A stretch of 64,000 nucleotides of DNA from a virus (IMGVR_UViG_3300023245_000006:1-64000), one strand, 5' to 3'. Positions 42,145-51,185 are shown, counted from the first letter of the stretch. Translations and numbers: made by a program. The notes: generated by a model not told the origin, from the sequence alone.

Positions 42145-42152
42145 TATAAGTA
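42145..42152 (+). promoter_or_regulatory. Late promoter TATAAGTA
   Basis: Perfect octamer 11 nt before the ATG at 42164, diverging from the site at 42077. Confidence 0.7.
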
Positions 42153-42163
42153 GTTGATATATT

Positions 42164-42889
42164 ATGGGCGTAAAAATTTCTGAATTACCACTAAACACAA
42201 ATCCTACACTATCGAGTGCAGTCATTCCGATGGTTGATGGTGGGGTGACATATCGGGTTACTCTATATGATGTTGTTGTTCCGTCCCTTTCGGCTCTAGA
42301 TCTTAAAGAACCTATACAAACACCAGCCACCCAACTCGAAGCCGAAGCCGGGACGGAAGCGGCCTTGCGGTCGTGGAGTCCTTTGCGCGTCGGGGAGGCA
42401 GTGGCAGCACTCTCACAGGGCCCGGCCATAATTATCCGGGCGGGATTTTCGGGGGAGTCCTCAACTCAACAGGCGCTTTCGCAAGGCAGCTGGGGTAAAA
42501 TCATATTTAATGCATCCGTGAGCGGAGGAAGCTATATAGATCTAGCTGGGGGAATAATCACCCCACCAGCGGGGTTTGGGCTGATCAGCACTTACTGCGC
42601 GATTAAGCCCGTGACCACAAAGGAATTCATGATAGCGACGGGGGTGTGGGTTAATGGAAGCGAATCGCACACCGAATCTATTCGAGCGTCTGACTTAGTG
42701 GTTCCGGACCCTGCAAACTTCGATGGAACAATTCCGTCAAGCTCAGGGATCGCGGTAGAATCGACAGCTTACTTCACATCAGACGGCACAAAGACATTTG
42801 AACTCCGAGCGTGGGTGGGAGTAGCGTCTCACATGATGTCGTATTTCAAATCAGGCACGCGAATGGTGCTCCTATGGTTCCCTTCTTAA
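42164..42889 (+). CDS. Tail fibre/structural-like chimera
   Basis: 241 residues. The N-terminus MGVKISELPLNTNPTLSSAV and GGVTYRVTLYDVV resembles the opening of phage tail or structural proteins. From about residue 50 codon use turns G+C-rich (AEAGTEAALRSWSPLRVGEA), and the C-terminus (SHMMSYFKSGTRMVLLWFPS) looks like a foreign fibre tip. The late promoter fits a virion protein. The join suggests horizontal exchange of the receptor-binding part. Confidence 0.65.
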   Translation: MGVKISELPLNTNPTLSSAVIPMVDGGVTYRVTLYDVVVPSLSALDLKEPIQTPATQLEAEAGTEAALRSWSPLRVGEAVAALSQGPAIIIRAGFSGESSTQQALSQGSWGKIIFNASVSGGSYIDLAGGIITPPAGFGLISTYCAIKPVTTKEFMIATGVWVNGSESHTESIRASDLVVPDPANFDGTIPSSSGIAVESTAYFTSDGTKTFELRAWVGVASHMMSYFKSGTRMVLLWFPS

Positions 42890-42908
42890 CCAAAAACAAA
42901 ACAAAATT

Positions 42909-43286
42909 ATGATAGGTAAAACACTTCTACATTTATTCCCGGACATTGACTTGATGGGAGACGTTACAATCGGGTCGGATCATGGCGTGGAGTCGATTAT
43001 GGAATGGCGATATTCGGAGCCACAACCGACGCAGGCGACGATTGAGGAGATATGGGAGGAGATTAAAGATATTGAGCCTACCCCTCCGATCCAAGTTCGA
43101 CTCCGCGCAATCCTTGCACTCCAACCCGCTGCCGTTCGTGCGGCGTTCCTGCCCATCACCGCAGGAGTAAACTATGCCTTAGAGCAAGGGGACACCGAAG
43201 CCGCTCTGGCTGCCATCACCGCTACGGAGGTCCCGGCTAAACTGGAACCAGCCAAGGCGGCTTTGATTGCTGAGTTCGAAATTTAA
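42909..43286 (+). CDS. Phage tail-associated small protein (XkdW-like start)
   Basis: 125 residues. WRYSEPQPTQATIEEIWEEI resembles the short acidic proteins that follow tail fibre genes, such as XkdW-type. The second half is Ala-rich and helical. It lies within the G+C-rich foreign block. Confidence 0.55.
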   Translation: MIGKTLLHLFPDIDLMGDVTIGSDHGVESIMEWRYSEPQPTQATIEEIWEEIKDIEPTPPIQVRLRAILALQPAAVRAAFLPITAGVNYALEQGDTEAALAAITATEVPAKLEPAKAALIAEFEI

Positions 43287-43290
43287 TGTC

Positions 43291-43596
43291 ATGCCGCCTA
43301 TCCCCGATCCCACCGACCTTCCTGGTCTCTTTGAAACCGCGAATTTTATGGCCCAACAGACCGACCGCTGGATGTTCGTCGCCATGCTGGTAATTTTCCT
43401 GATTTGCGGCGCGTGGATGACTCGCTATTTTACTGCGCAAATCCACCAAGCGCGACTGGAATTTGCGGTGCTGAGTAAAGAATTCACGGAGCATCTCATC
43501 ACCACGAATCGGGAGCTTGCTATACTGCTGGCAGGAACAACTAAAGCACTTGCGGACAACACGCGGGCTCTCGAACACGTCAAAGAAAAATTATGA
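43291..43596 (+). CDS. Single-span membrane protein, holin/spanin-like
   Basis: 101 residues from MPPIPDPTDLPG. One membrane helix (MFVAMLVIFLICGAWM), then a long amphipathic helix (EFAVLSKEFTEHLITTNREL). The topology would suit a phage lysis accessory or Rz-like protein. It is part of the G+C-rich block and overlaps the next ORF by 4 nt. Confidence 0.55.
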   Translation: MPPIPDPTDLPGLFETANFMAQQTDRWMFVAMLVIFLICGAWMTRYFTAQIHQARLEFAVLSKEFTEHLITTNRELAILLAGTTKALADNTRALEHVKEKL

Positions 43597-43778
43597 AGAA
43601 CACATTCCTCCGACTCTGGGCCTGGATTACTGGCTCATCCGTTGCATTATTTAATTTCCTCGCGCCGATCCTAGCATCGTCTGCGGCAACCCTCTTGGAG
43701 CAACTCGCGCCGGAATCTCCACCGGATACACCATTTCCCAAGTCGATCTTTCCAGCTTTACTAACTACGCATAATCTA
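43593..43778 (+). pseudogene. Truncated foreign ORF fused into the lipoprotein frame
   Basis: MKNTFLRLWAWITGSSVALF, then ASSAATLLEQLAPESPPDTP. It is the start of a small membrane protein that normally continues; here it runs in frame into the resident lipoprotein gene near 43770. This marks the right edge of the G+C-rich block. Confidence 0.5.
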
Positions 43779-44156
43779 ATGAAAAACCTGTGCATACTAT
43801 TTGCATGTCTACTTTTTTTAGTATCATGTGTTACCAATCCTCCGGTTCCTGCTGCGCCTTGGGTTGGAGTTTATCGTAATGCATGTGTTCCAGAGGCTAT
43901 CTCAATGGCCCAAGGATTGCGTGGGTCTGGTGTTCAGTCCAGAGTCTTGATGTTCTCCACTCCGACCTATTCACATGCTGCCACGGTCTATCTATATCCA
44001 TCAGGACAAAATCAATTGTGGGTTTGGGATTCTTATTGGAAATCTACAACGGTTAGAGCCTTTTGGTACGAACCAAAACAAATTGCCCAAGTTTGGTTAC
44101 AAAAGTGCGGAAGACGAGAACAGGTTTTAAAGGCTCACTTTCTTGAGACCGAATAA
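43779..44156 (+). CDS. Lipoprotein, 125 aa
   Basis: Starts MKNLCILFACLLFLVSC, a signal peptide with lipobox LVSC. The mature part (VGVYRNACVPEAISMAQGLR, SHAATVYLYPSGQNQLWVWD) looks like a small papain/transglutaminase-like domain, with a Cys near residue 37 and SHA and WDSYW behind. Catalytic function is only suggested. Codon use returns to the phage norm. Confidence 0.65.
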   Translation: MKNLCILFACLLFLVSCVTNPPVPAAPWVGVYRNACVPEAISMAQGLRGSGVQSRVLMFSTPTYSHAATVYLYPSGQNQLWVWDSYWKSTTVRAFWYEPKQIAQVWLQKCGRREQVLKAHFLETE

Positions 44157-44158
44157 TT

Positions 44159-44620
44159 CTAAGAAGTATATTTGACCCAATATACCGGGAAACCTACTTC
44201 TTTAAAAATGCCTTCTACCATAGGTCTAACAATGGAAAAATTTCCACCCGCCAAACAACACCCGATTTTCCAAGGAAACCCAAGGATGATATTAGAATCT
44301 CCATCGATTCTTTTGGTGCATAGATGGTTTTTTAAATGCACCAGTGCTATCTCTAATTTGTCTTCCATAAGTCTTTTACCAGACCCGAACGAATATTGCC
44401 CGTATAAGTTATATATGAATTTTCCAGAAGACTCGGCACAGGTGAATTGTCCTAATTTATTTATATCACCTTTCTTGGTATTCAGGTCTGCATCATATGC
44501 CTCTGGATATTGTTCTCTAATTTGTCGAGCAATTCCGGCTCCGAACGTATGAAAACAGTTTGCACAGTGAGCAATGTGATTACATTCGCTATTTAATAGA
44601 TCACCATCAATTATTTTCAT
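44159..44620 (-). CDS. Macro domain protein
   Basis: 153 residues from MKIIDGDLLNSECNHIAHCA at 44620. The loops AHCANCFHTFGAGIARQIRE and FPWKIGCCLAGGNF match macro domains that bind or hydrolyse ADP-ribose derivatives. In phages such proteins may clear ADP-ribosylation or ADP-ribose signals made by host defences. Substrate unknown. Confidence 0.85.
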   Translation of the reverse strand: MKIIDGDLLNSECNHIAHCANCFHTFGAGIARQIREQYPEAYDADLNTKKGDINKLGQFTCAESSGKFIYNLYGQYSFGSGKRLMEDKLEIALVHLKNHLCTKRIDGDSNIILGFPWKIGCCLAGGNFSIVRPMVEGIFKEVGFPVYWVKYTS

Positions 44621-44729
44621 CGGTTTTTTTATTATACCAAGACTTAATGGTTTCCCATTCAAACTAACCTCTTAAATCGTCTCAAATGAAAGATTAGGAC
44701 CATGCCTCCGAGGGTCGAGATAAGAGATT

Positions 44730-45227
44730 TTAATCATTGTCTTCTTTTTCATCGTTTAGTTTATCTAGATAATCCTTTACAGGATCAACCTTAGAATTCT
44801 TATTATTCCATGATTGGTAGAGGCAGTCAAGTCCTTTTTGTATAAGTTCATTAGCGGAACATGTATATTCTTCTGATGCTTTAACAAGTCCAATGAAAAG
44901 ATTGACGACAGATGCTGCTAATCCAGAATTTAACATATGGATATTTTTTAGAGATTCAATGTCATATACACCATTTTCCACCGTTGAAAGTGCTTCTAGA
45001 TTATTATATTGAAACACTGCCTTTTGTTTTTTGGCATCATCATCTATGGTTGTTAGTAGTGGAAAAATATATATAGGGATATTTCGTTTGGTTATTTCTT
45101 CTAACACTTCTTCAATATATGTCATCTCATTAATCTCTTCTTCGGTAAGGAACACCTGACGATATTTTCGATCCTCATCTATTTCAGATTGTTTACTATC
45201 ATAATCATCTTTTTTTTGTCTTTTCAT
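44730..45227 (-). CDS. Unknown acidic protein, 165 aa
   Basis: Starts MKRQKKDDYDSKQSEIDEDR. Helical, acidic, ending LDKLNDEKEDND. AATAAATAATATG precedes the start. No domain recognised. Confidence 0.65.
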   Translation of the reverse strand: MKRQKKDDYDSKQSEIDEDRKYRQVFLTEEEINEMTYIEEVLEEITKRNIPIYIFPLLTTIDDDAKKQKAVFQYNNLEALSTVENGVYDIESLKNIHMLNSGLAASVVNLFIGLVKASEEYTCSANELIQKGLDCLYQSWNNKNSKVDPVKDYLDKLNDEKEDND

Positions 45228-45228
45228 A

Positions 45229-46236
45229 TTATTTATTAAGTTTATACCAGTCAACAAATCGGGCTTCGACCTGTTCTTTGGTATGGGTTAAAATGTAATC
45301 GGAATCCAATGGACCATTATGATCTTTAAATGCGCGGATGATGTTTCCTAGGTCCTTTCCTTCGGCTCCGGTTACTTCCATAACCAAACTACCAGAAAAT
45401 TTAGATGCCATATCTTTTTTTACCAAATGATCTCCCAACATCTTTTTCCATTTATCTAATATGTCCACAGAAAAGTGTTTTGAAATTTCTTTGATGTAAA
45501 CGGTCTTATCAGGATCACCGATAAAGGTATTTTTCATATCTTTAATATATTCTAACCAACGATTATAATCACCCCGTTTCGCATTCCTATTTTTATTGAT
45601 ACTGTTCAAATTTTCAAAGGCAAAGATATCCTTGCTAAAGAATCGAGAACCTGTAAGAAATTGGAAGATATCTCGTTCTTCATAGAAATTACCATAACCG
45701 ACATCAGATTCAAAGAATTCAACGACACTCTCCAAATTGGTGCTAATGGGGATACAACCCAATTGTTCACTATCGGATAGTTTAACAGGGTATGTAAGTC
45801 CATCAATACCCCATTTCAAACCAGCCTGTTTGAGCATATACCCCATACAGTTACCGATAGGAGAATATGAACAAAAACTTAGGTATGCATGATAAGGTTT
45901 TGTATCTTCAAAGACCGCAAGATCTATCTGATATTTTTCCAAAAAGTCAAATGAATATACGTTCGAATTTTTTCGGACGTATCGAGCCTTATAGGTTTCT
46001 TTGATCTTACGACTCATGTTCTCAAAATTATTGGCATCTCGGTCCATGGTGACACAATCAACATCACCATGATCTTTCTTAAATTCATAAGAAGGGATGA
46101 TCTTGACACCACGGAAACGATCTTTAGTTGCAAATGGAAGTCCTTGACGGAGTTGGTTGCACACGAATTCATATTCTTGTGCAGACATCCTCTGTCCTTC
46201 AAATCCAAATTTTTCTTTTAGTGCCGTGTTTCCCAT
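45229..46236 (-). CDS. Nucleotidyltransferase-like protein
   Basis: 335 residues from MGNTALKEKFGFEGQRMSAQ. KKDHGDVDCVTMDRD resembles the G-D-x-D metal-binding strand of minimal nucleotidyltransferases, followed by YQIDLAVFED as a possible third acidic residue. The upstream gene stops 5 nt before this start. Assignment is motif-based only. Confidence 0.55.
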   Translation of the reverse strand: MGNTALKEKFGFEGQRMSAQEYEFVCNQLRQGLPFATKDRFRGVKIIPSYEFKKDHGDVDCVTMDRDANNFENMSRKIKETYKARYVRKNSNVYSFDFLEKYQIDLAVFEDTKPYHAYLSFCSYSPIGNCMGYMLKQAGLKWGIDGLTYPVKLSDSEQLGCIPISTNLESVVEFFESDVGYGNFYEERDIFQFLTGSRFFSKDIFAFENLNSINKNRNAKRGDYNRWLEYIKDMKNTFIGDPDKTVYIKEISKHFSVDILDKWKKMLGDHLVKKDMASKFSGSLVMEVTGAEGKDLGNIIRAFKDHNGPLDSDYILTHTKEQVEARFVDWYKLNK

Positions 46237-46240
46237 AATT

Positions 46241-46762
46241 TTATTCTGTTCCGTGTAGTTGTTCTGGTTCCATCTTATATCGTTTTTCTTGACCTGAATG
46301 TTTTTCACACAGAGCCTTCACCCAATTCGAACTTTTATCGAGTTTACCATAGTCTCCACATACCTCACAAGTTTGAGATGACAGGTATTCGATATGTGAT
46401 TCTAATACTCTCCAAATTTCTCGATAGATTCCGGTTAGGTTGTGATCACCTTGATTGGTTAGAGTCCCGAATTTCTCTTTCATGATGCACGAAGTGATCC
46501 GTGCATCTGGTTGGATACCACTCTTAACAAGTAGATCAACCAAAGTGCAGGCTCGTTCGGCTAATTTATCAGCAAGTCCTAACCATCCGATCCCAAATTC
46601 CATTGAATATCGAAGGTTGCAAGATTCTTCCTCTTTGATATGACCTAGTTTTATATATTGATCTGTGTAGCTACCATCCATCGGAACGATGAAAAATTGA
46701 GGCCATTTGTTTACGATAACCAGTTCTTCTGGTTTAAGATTTTTGATTGTAAATTCTTTCAT
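46241..46762 (-). CDS. Conserved phage protein with C-terminal zinc-binding motif
   Basis: 173 residues. EFGIGWLGLADKLAE, IMKEKFGTL and SQTCEVCGDYGKLDKSSNWVKALCEKH form a pattern seen in phage proteins of unknown function; the C-x2-C...C-x2-H end probably binds zinc. Confidence 0.65.
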   Translation of the reverse strand: MKEFTIKNLKPEELVIVNKWPQFFIVPMDGSYTDQYIKLGHIKEEESCNLRYSMEFGIGWLGLADKLAERACTLVDLLVKSGIQPDARITSCIMKEKFGTLTNQGDHNLTGIYREIWRVLESHIEYLSSQTCEVCGDYGKLDKSSNWVKALCEKHSGQEKRYKMEPEQLHGTE

Positions 46763-46803
46763 GGTTTTAATATATCAGAATTTTCAAATAAGGTCAATCA
46801 ATT

Positions 46804-47505
46804 TTATCGGTTGAATTTTCTTTCTAGTTCCATCCTTTTCAAACATTGCAGTGCCGTTTCATTAGGAAGTAGTTTATATCCACAACCAATGGTTCCACCT
46901 TTCCAACTTCCTGTTCCTTCGCCAACTTCTTGATCGAAATCTACCCGAATTGTGGTTGATCGATTTTTAATAAAAGGCAAACCTCTCCAGTGCCATGTCA
47001 TTCTATCTAGATGATATGTGGCAATTACATTTTGTATTTGACCGTTCTTTAGCGTATAAGTGTATGGTTCTTGTTTAGAATGTCGTTCTTCGGCTTTTGT
47101 TAAAGCGTCATGATCTGTACCATTTTTTCTGGAGTCTTTAAATAGTGATTCAAAACTTATAGTATCTAGAACCTCTGTTGATTCCCAATCAAGAGACCAT
47201 GGAAGACGAATAGTTTTCCTATATTCACCCCATCCGAAGACAATGGAACAATAATCATAAAATCCTAGATTATATTTTCTATATCGTTCATCATCAAAGA
47301 ATTCAATTTCTCCGTGATTTAGATGGATATATAGATCCATAAAGGGCAGATGGAAACCCAACATCTTTCCTCCCGAAACATTGTCGGTGGATAATCCACA
47401 ACCCAACCAAGAACCACGTAAATTGAATTTATGAAAATTCAGTTCTCCCCAAGTGTATCGAGTGTCGTATTTGTGGCCGATTAGTTTTTTAAGTTTTTGG
47501 ATCAT
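46804..47505 (-). CDS. Conserved phage protein, 233 aa
   Basis: Start MIQKLKKLIGHKYDTRYTWG at 47505 is preferred; MNYFQNL at 47541 is possible but overlaps the upstream remnant more. Trp/Tyr/Gly-rich (RGSWLGCGLSTDNVSGGK, VVFGWGEYRKTIRL-like). No family or function recognised. Confidence 0.6.
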   Translation of the reverse strand: MIQKLKKLIGHKYDTRYTWGELNFHKFNLRGSWLGCGLSTDNVSGGKMLGFHLPFMDLYIHLNHGEIEFFDDERYRKYNLGFYDYCSIVFGWGEYRKTIRLPWSLDWESTEVLDTISFESLFKDSRKNGTDHDALTKAEERHSKQEPYTYTLKNGQIQNVIATYHLDRMTWHWRGLPFIKNRSTTIRVDFDQEVGEGTGSWKGGTIGCGYKLLPNETALQCLKRMELERKFNR

Positions 47506-47722
47506 TGTATGTTTGTAGGTTAAATTTTGAAAATAGTTCATAGTCTTCTTGGGCGATCTCACTGACTCGTCTAACAATGTTTTCCATCTTACACTCATAT
47601 AGACCAGCCGAAGAAAAGGAAGTGAGTTCCATTACCCAATAATTTTTATCAGAGTCTTCACAGATGTCAATACAAAAAACAGAATCAGGGTAGTAACCCA
47701 GATCGAGAAATTGTCTTTGATA
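47489..47722 (-). pseudogene. C-terminal remnant of an ATP-grasp-like (R2K) gene
   Basis: An open frame without a start reads FLDLGYYPDSVFCIDICEDS, then KNYWVMELTSFSSAGLYECK and MENIVRRVSEIAQEDYEL to a stop at 47489. The D...E-L-x-x-F-S-S-A-G-L-Y pattern resembles the end of DUF4343/R2K ATP-grasp proteins. The N-terminal two thirds are absent (in-frame TGA at 47723). Confidence 0.55.
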
Positions 47723-47751
47723 TCATTTCTGGGAAGATCTCGGTTATCGAT

Positions 47752-47943
47752 TTAGCACCCATTTTTTAATAGTCTTTGGTGAAGATCTTCAACCTTTTCT
47801 TCTAATGTTTTGCTCTCCCATATTAATTGATCTTTGATTTTTTGGTCCATTGCCTTCAAACCAGAACAAAAATTACAATTTCCATTGGTATGATAATAAA
47901 CCTTTTTACAGTATGGACAATATTTGTTGATTACGTGGGCCAT
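47752..47943 (-). CDS. Small zinc-ribbon protein, 63 aa
   Basis: CPYCKKVYYHTNGNCNFC is a clear four-Cys ribbon, followed by a charged helix. AAATAATATG precedes it, as with its neighbours. Confidence 0.65.
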   Translation of the reverse strand: MAHVINKYCPYCKKVYYHTNGNCNFCSGLKAMDQKIKDQLIWESKTLEEKVEDLHQRLLKNGC

Positions 47944-47944
47944 A

Positions 47945-48169
47945 TTATTTTTTAGTGTCTCGTAATTTTTTAAATCGTTTATCGATTATTTTGTTTTGTT
48001 CCTTTTCGGTAAATTCTCCATTACCTTGTCGGTGTGCATAACTCCACATATCGGCATTATGTACCAGATCTTTGATCTTTTCGTTTTTTCCGATAATACA
48101 ATATAAATTAATGTCATGTAGAAATCCCTCATACATTGCAATCTTTTCTTTTTGGGTTGGTCGTTTCAT
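47945..48169 (-). CDS. Small basic protein, 74 aa
   Basis: MKRPTQKEKIAMYEGFLHDI..., helical, Lys-rich, unknown. It lies 1 nt from the next gene, in an operon. Confidence 0.6.
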   Translation of the reverse strand: MKRPTQKEKIAMYEGFLHDINLYCIIGKNEKIKDLVHNADMWSYAHRQGNGEFTEKEQNKIIDKRFKKLRDTKK

Positions 48170-48170
48170 A

Positions 48171-48314
48171 TTATTGAATTAGTGCCCAGACAACCCAAAT
48201 ACAAACGGTTATATTGAACGCAACATTCATAGATTCTGAATTATTTGGTGATAGTGATGCAATTGCACAGGATACCCACACTACATAGGTTAAAATTAAG
48301 AAAGGGTTATCCAT
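48171..48314 (-). CDS. Small two-span membrane protein, 47 aa
   Basis: MDNPFLILTYVVWVSCAIAS, a polar turn, then AFNITVCIWVVWALIQ. Paralogous in layout to the 49-aa gene at 48562. The ATG overlaps the end of the upstream gene. Confidence 0.6.
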   Translation of the reverse strand: MDNPFLILTYVVWVSCAIASLSPNNSESMNVAFNITVCIWVVWALIQ

Positions 48315-48555
48315 TTGTTATATTATAAATTTCTCTTTCGGTTTGAAGCACGAAGGCAGAATCTATTCTGTGAGACATTCCATGAATAGGATCGATCCAT
48401 TGGAACCAACAATGATCCGGAGAAATCATGTCGATATTTTTCCATCCAGTGGATTCTAGATACTTCCCAATAGATACGAATGCATCATCTTTATGATCAA
48501 CTTTTTTAGAGGGTTTCGACTTTTTGAGCAAATTCTGTGTGAATGTGTTATACAT
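48307..48555 (-). CDS. Small protein, 82 aa
   Basis: MYNTFTQNLLKKSKPSKKVD..., containing WFQWIDPIHGMSHRIDSAF. No recognised domain. Sits between the two small membrane protein genes. Confidence 0.55.
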   Translation of the reverse strand: MYNTFTQNLLKKSKPSKKVDHKDDAFVSIGKYLESTGWKNIDMISPDHCWFQWIDPIHGMSHRIDSAFVLQTEREIYNITNG

Positions 48556-48561
48556 ATTATT

Positions 48562-48711
48562 TTATAATTTTGTTGCAAACACCCAAACTACAAAAATGAA
48601 GAAGGTCATACTTGTTGCAAGTCCCATAGTATCTACGTTTTTGGTAAATGCTGTGGCGAATCCACAAGACAACCAGATCACACATGCTAGAATTAGATAA
48701 GGATTATTCAT
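48562..48711 (-). CDS. Small two-span membrane protein, 49 aa
   Basis: MNNPYLILACVIWLSCGFAT, then TSMTFFIFVVWVFATKL. Same M-x-N-P-[FY]-L-I-L start as the 47-aa gene, so the two are likely a duplicated pair. Confidence 0.6.
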   Translation of the reverse strand: MNNPYLILACVIWLSCGFATAFTKNVDTMGLATSMTFFIFVVWVFATKL

Positions 48712-48762
48712 AAGGTGCATTATATATAATAACGTAGATATGTCAAGAATTATGAAAATTTA

Positions 48763-49215
48763 TTAAGAAAGTAATTTTATTAGATTTGTTGTATAATCCA
48801 TAAACCCATTTCGTTCCATAGAACCATCTGGAAAAATTATATATATTTTTTTATTTTTCTTTTTAGAGTATCGGATGGTTGCCCATGTTCCTGATCTAAC
48901 TTGTTCGATTTTACTACTAGGACATGCTATCATGATATTCGATGCGTCCACAATATCATGATTCCTTGCAAGATATTCTTTAGATTCGAGAACAACTCCA
49001 TCCTCACAAAACGATCTTTTAATCTCGTTGATCGGTGGATGGATAATAATCTTACCGGACGAGACTTCTTTATAAATATTATGAGCATCCGTATCTGCTC
49101 CGATACAGTCTCCATGATGAAATTCAACAGAGACTATATCAGAAAAGATACTTAGAACAACGTGCTTTTGCTCGTTACTCATACCAACTTGATTACCAGT
49201 AAATCCAAATTTCAT
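48763..49215 (-). CDS. SLOG/DprA-like nucleotide-binding protein
   Basis: 150 residues. FGFTGNQVGM, then HHGDCIGADTDAHNI and CPSSKIEQVRSGTWATIRYS show the Rossmann-like SLOG pattern (G-D-C-x-G-A-D and a late R-S-G-T-W). SLOG proteins bind nucleotides and often appear in defence or counter-defence. The start overlaps the RNA ligase stop. Confidence 0.75.
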   Translation of the reverse strand: MKFGFTGNQVGMSNEQKHVVLSIFSDIVSVEFHHGDCIGADTDAHNIYKEVSSGKIIIHPPINEIKRSFCEDGVVLESKEYLARNHDIVDASNIMIACPSSKIEQVRSGTWATIRYSKKKNKKIYIIFPDGSMERNGFMDYTTNLIKLLS

Positions 49216-50321
49216 GATTTTTTAAGGACTTGCCAAAAAATCTTTATGATTTGATCATGTGTTAAATTTTTTCCATCCAATTTAGAGAAACAAAAAGACG
49301 CTCTATTTGTTGGACCATATGATTCTATAATCATCTGGGCTTGTTCTTTTCTCGTTTTTAAATTTTTTATAGTTCTTACGAAATCATTAATATGATCTAA
49401 TATTCGATTCACTTCTTTTGCACCATCAGATAGTCTCGAAATTTGACCACGGAGTTGTTCTGCAATCTCATGATCGAAGCTAGTTTCGATCAGGTTGTAA
49501 AAACCTTGGTAATCAGGCATATCATTTTTGACATAGAATTGAATCAGGTTATTTTCAGAAGATAATTCGGACTTGATTCGATGTTTTACAAGGTAGGCAT
49601 CAGCTTTGGTTTTTTTCAAAACTTGACCATTATTTCCATAAATAACTATACCCTCACCCTTTGTCCATTTTTCTACATCGTTCACCATATCTTCGATGGA
49701 GGGAAACAAATAACGAGATGGTCGTTTAACCCCAAAAGAAATAGCCACATCATCTAATTTGTCTTGTATAATATACGTATAGTGTGGGTGTTCTACGATT
49801 CCGGTCAACCACAATTCGGGTTCCAAACTTTCACGCTCCACTATTATATTTACTGGAGAATACCATTCACATATAATAGAATATCCTTCACTATCCAACA
49901 AATCATTATCAAACAATCTAGGATATTTATCTTTGAGAATCGGTATTTCGTAACCGTTTTCCATCGTTGATTCGGCATCAACCGTTCCTCGGGTTCGCAC
50001 GATTAATTCTTTTTTAAATTTGGATATAATCAAAGCCGAACCATCCATCTTACGAATATATTCAATATCACCTTTAATATTTAAAGGTTCGAACTCTGGT
50101 TGCTCTGGTAAATTTGTAAATTTTCTATAAGATGCGCTCACGAGTTCGCCATCTTCGGTCCATATGGAACTTCTGAAATATTTGTTGGTTTCATCCCACT
50201 TGACACCAATTTGTCGGGGGAATATAAGTTTACACGTTGTATTTGATATAATACAATCTCGTATATAAAACTCTTCTTCTGATGGAAACCTGTCAATTTT
50301 CATACCGTCTATATTATCCAT
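49212..50321 (-). CDS. RNA ligase, T4 Rnl1-like
   Basis: 369 residues. Nucleotidyltransferase motif I KMDGSALI, then IVRTRGT, GYSIICEWYSP, EGIVIYGNNGQVLKKTKADAYL and a helical C-terminal domain, as in T4 RNA ligase 1. It would reseal tRNAs cut by host anticodon nucleases. A second, different RNA ligase lies at 54.7 kb. Confidence 0.88.
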   Translation of the reverse strand: MDNIDGMKIDRFPSEEEFYIRDCIISNTTCKLIFPRQIGVKWDETNKYFRSSIWTEDGELVSASYRKFTNLPEQPEFEPLNIKGDIEYIRKMDGSALIISKFKKELIVRTRGTVDAESTMENGYEIPILKDKYPRLFDNDLLDSEGYSIICEWYSPVNIIVERESLEPELWLTGIVEHPHYTYIIQDKLDDVAISFGVKRPSRYLFPSIEDMVNDVEKWTKGEGIVIYGNNGQVLKKTKADAYLVKHRIKSELSSENNLIQFYVKNDMPDYQGFYNLIETSFDHEIAEQLRGQISRLSDGAKEVNRILDHINDFVRTIKNLKTRKEQAQMIIESYGPTNRASFCFSKLDGKNLTHDQIIKIFWQVLKKS

Positions 50322-50473
50322 TTTTATGGAATTGTCAATAAATATTTGAGATATTCGTGAATGTTCAGTATAATTATATATGGTTATGAAATTAATTATG
50401 AAAAATAAAATGTCTCTAGTTTCATAAAAAAGATATTATCAAAATTTGTTATAGTGTCAAGGACAATGTGATT

Positions 50474-51088
50474 TTAATGGTCTAAAACATCACACTTGTC
50501 ACAATCATCCATACGAGCAGAAATTTGATCACACGTATGAAGCAACCATGCAAGTTTCGTGTGTGGTGCAACAGGACTACCCCATTCTCTTCGACCATGA
50601 TGGGCAAGAATGGCATGTAAGATATCATCATGATGTTCTTTATATAGATCGTATTTATCAACAGCTTTACTCCAAACCAACCCAGATCGGCTAATGTGGT
50701 GAATTTCGCGTTTATGGTCGGTTCCTTCCCAACCACCACGATCAAATGGATTCATCATATCTAGGGTTTTGGGTATGCGAAATTTTCTACTATAATCCCA
50801 CATCTTACCAACATCATGAAATAATCCAGCCAAGATAATATGATCTGGTCTGATATTTAGATTGAGAACTTCCTTGGTTTTTAACATCAAAGTAATGACC
50901 TCAAATGTGTGCGTAGACAACCCATGATCACCATAATGGTGATGTTCTAGTTTAGCAGAACCACTCCAAATTCCGAAATTGGGAAGATCATTGAAGATGG
51001 CACTAGAAATCATAAAGATATCACCAGAATTACACTGTTCGCGGATCAATTTTTTGATGTCAGGTGTTTTATCGGTGTATTTATTCAT
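50474..51088 (-). CDS. HD-domain phosphohydrolase
   Basis: 204 residues from MNKYTDKTPDIKKLIREQCN at 51088. HHHYGDHGLSTHTFEV, LAGLFHDVGKMWDY and ILAHHGRREWG give the H...HD...H...D metal-binding order of HD enzymes, close to the YhaM-like 3'-5' exoribonuclease/phosphohydrolase pattern. Substrate could be RNA ends or nucleotides. Confidence 0.8.
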   Translation of the reverse strand: MNKYTDKTPDIKKLIREQCNSGDIFMISSAIFNDLPNFGIWSGSAKLEHHHYGDHGLSTHTFEVITLMLKTKEVLNLNIRPDHIILAGLFHDVGKMWDYSRKFRIPKTLDMMNPFDRGGWEGTDHKREIHHISRSGLVWSKAVDKYDLYKEHHDDILHAILAHHGRREWGSPVAPHTKLAWLLHTCDQISARMDDCDKCDVLDH

Positions 51089-51185
51089 TTGTAATATATG
51101 TGATAAGATAGAGAGAAAAATTCTAAATGTTATGTTGACGAGGTTTTGCGAATTATAAAACAACTATTAATCCATTGCCATTATT

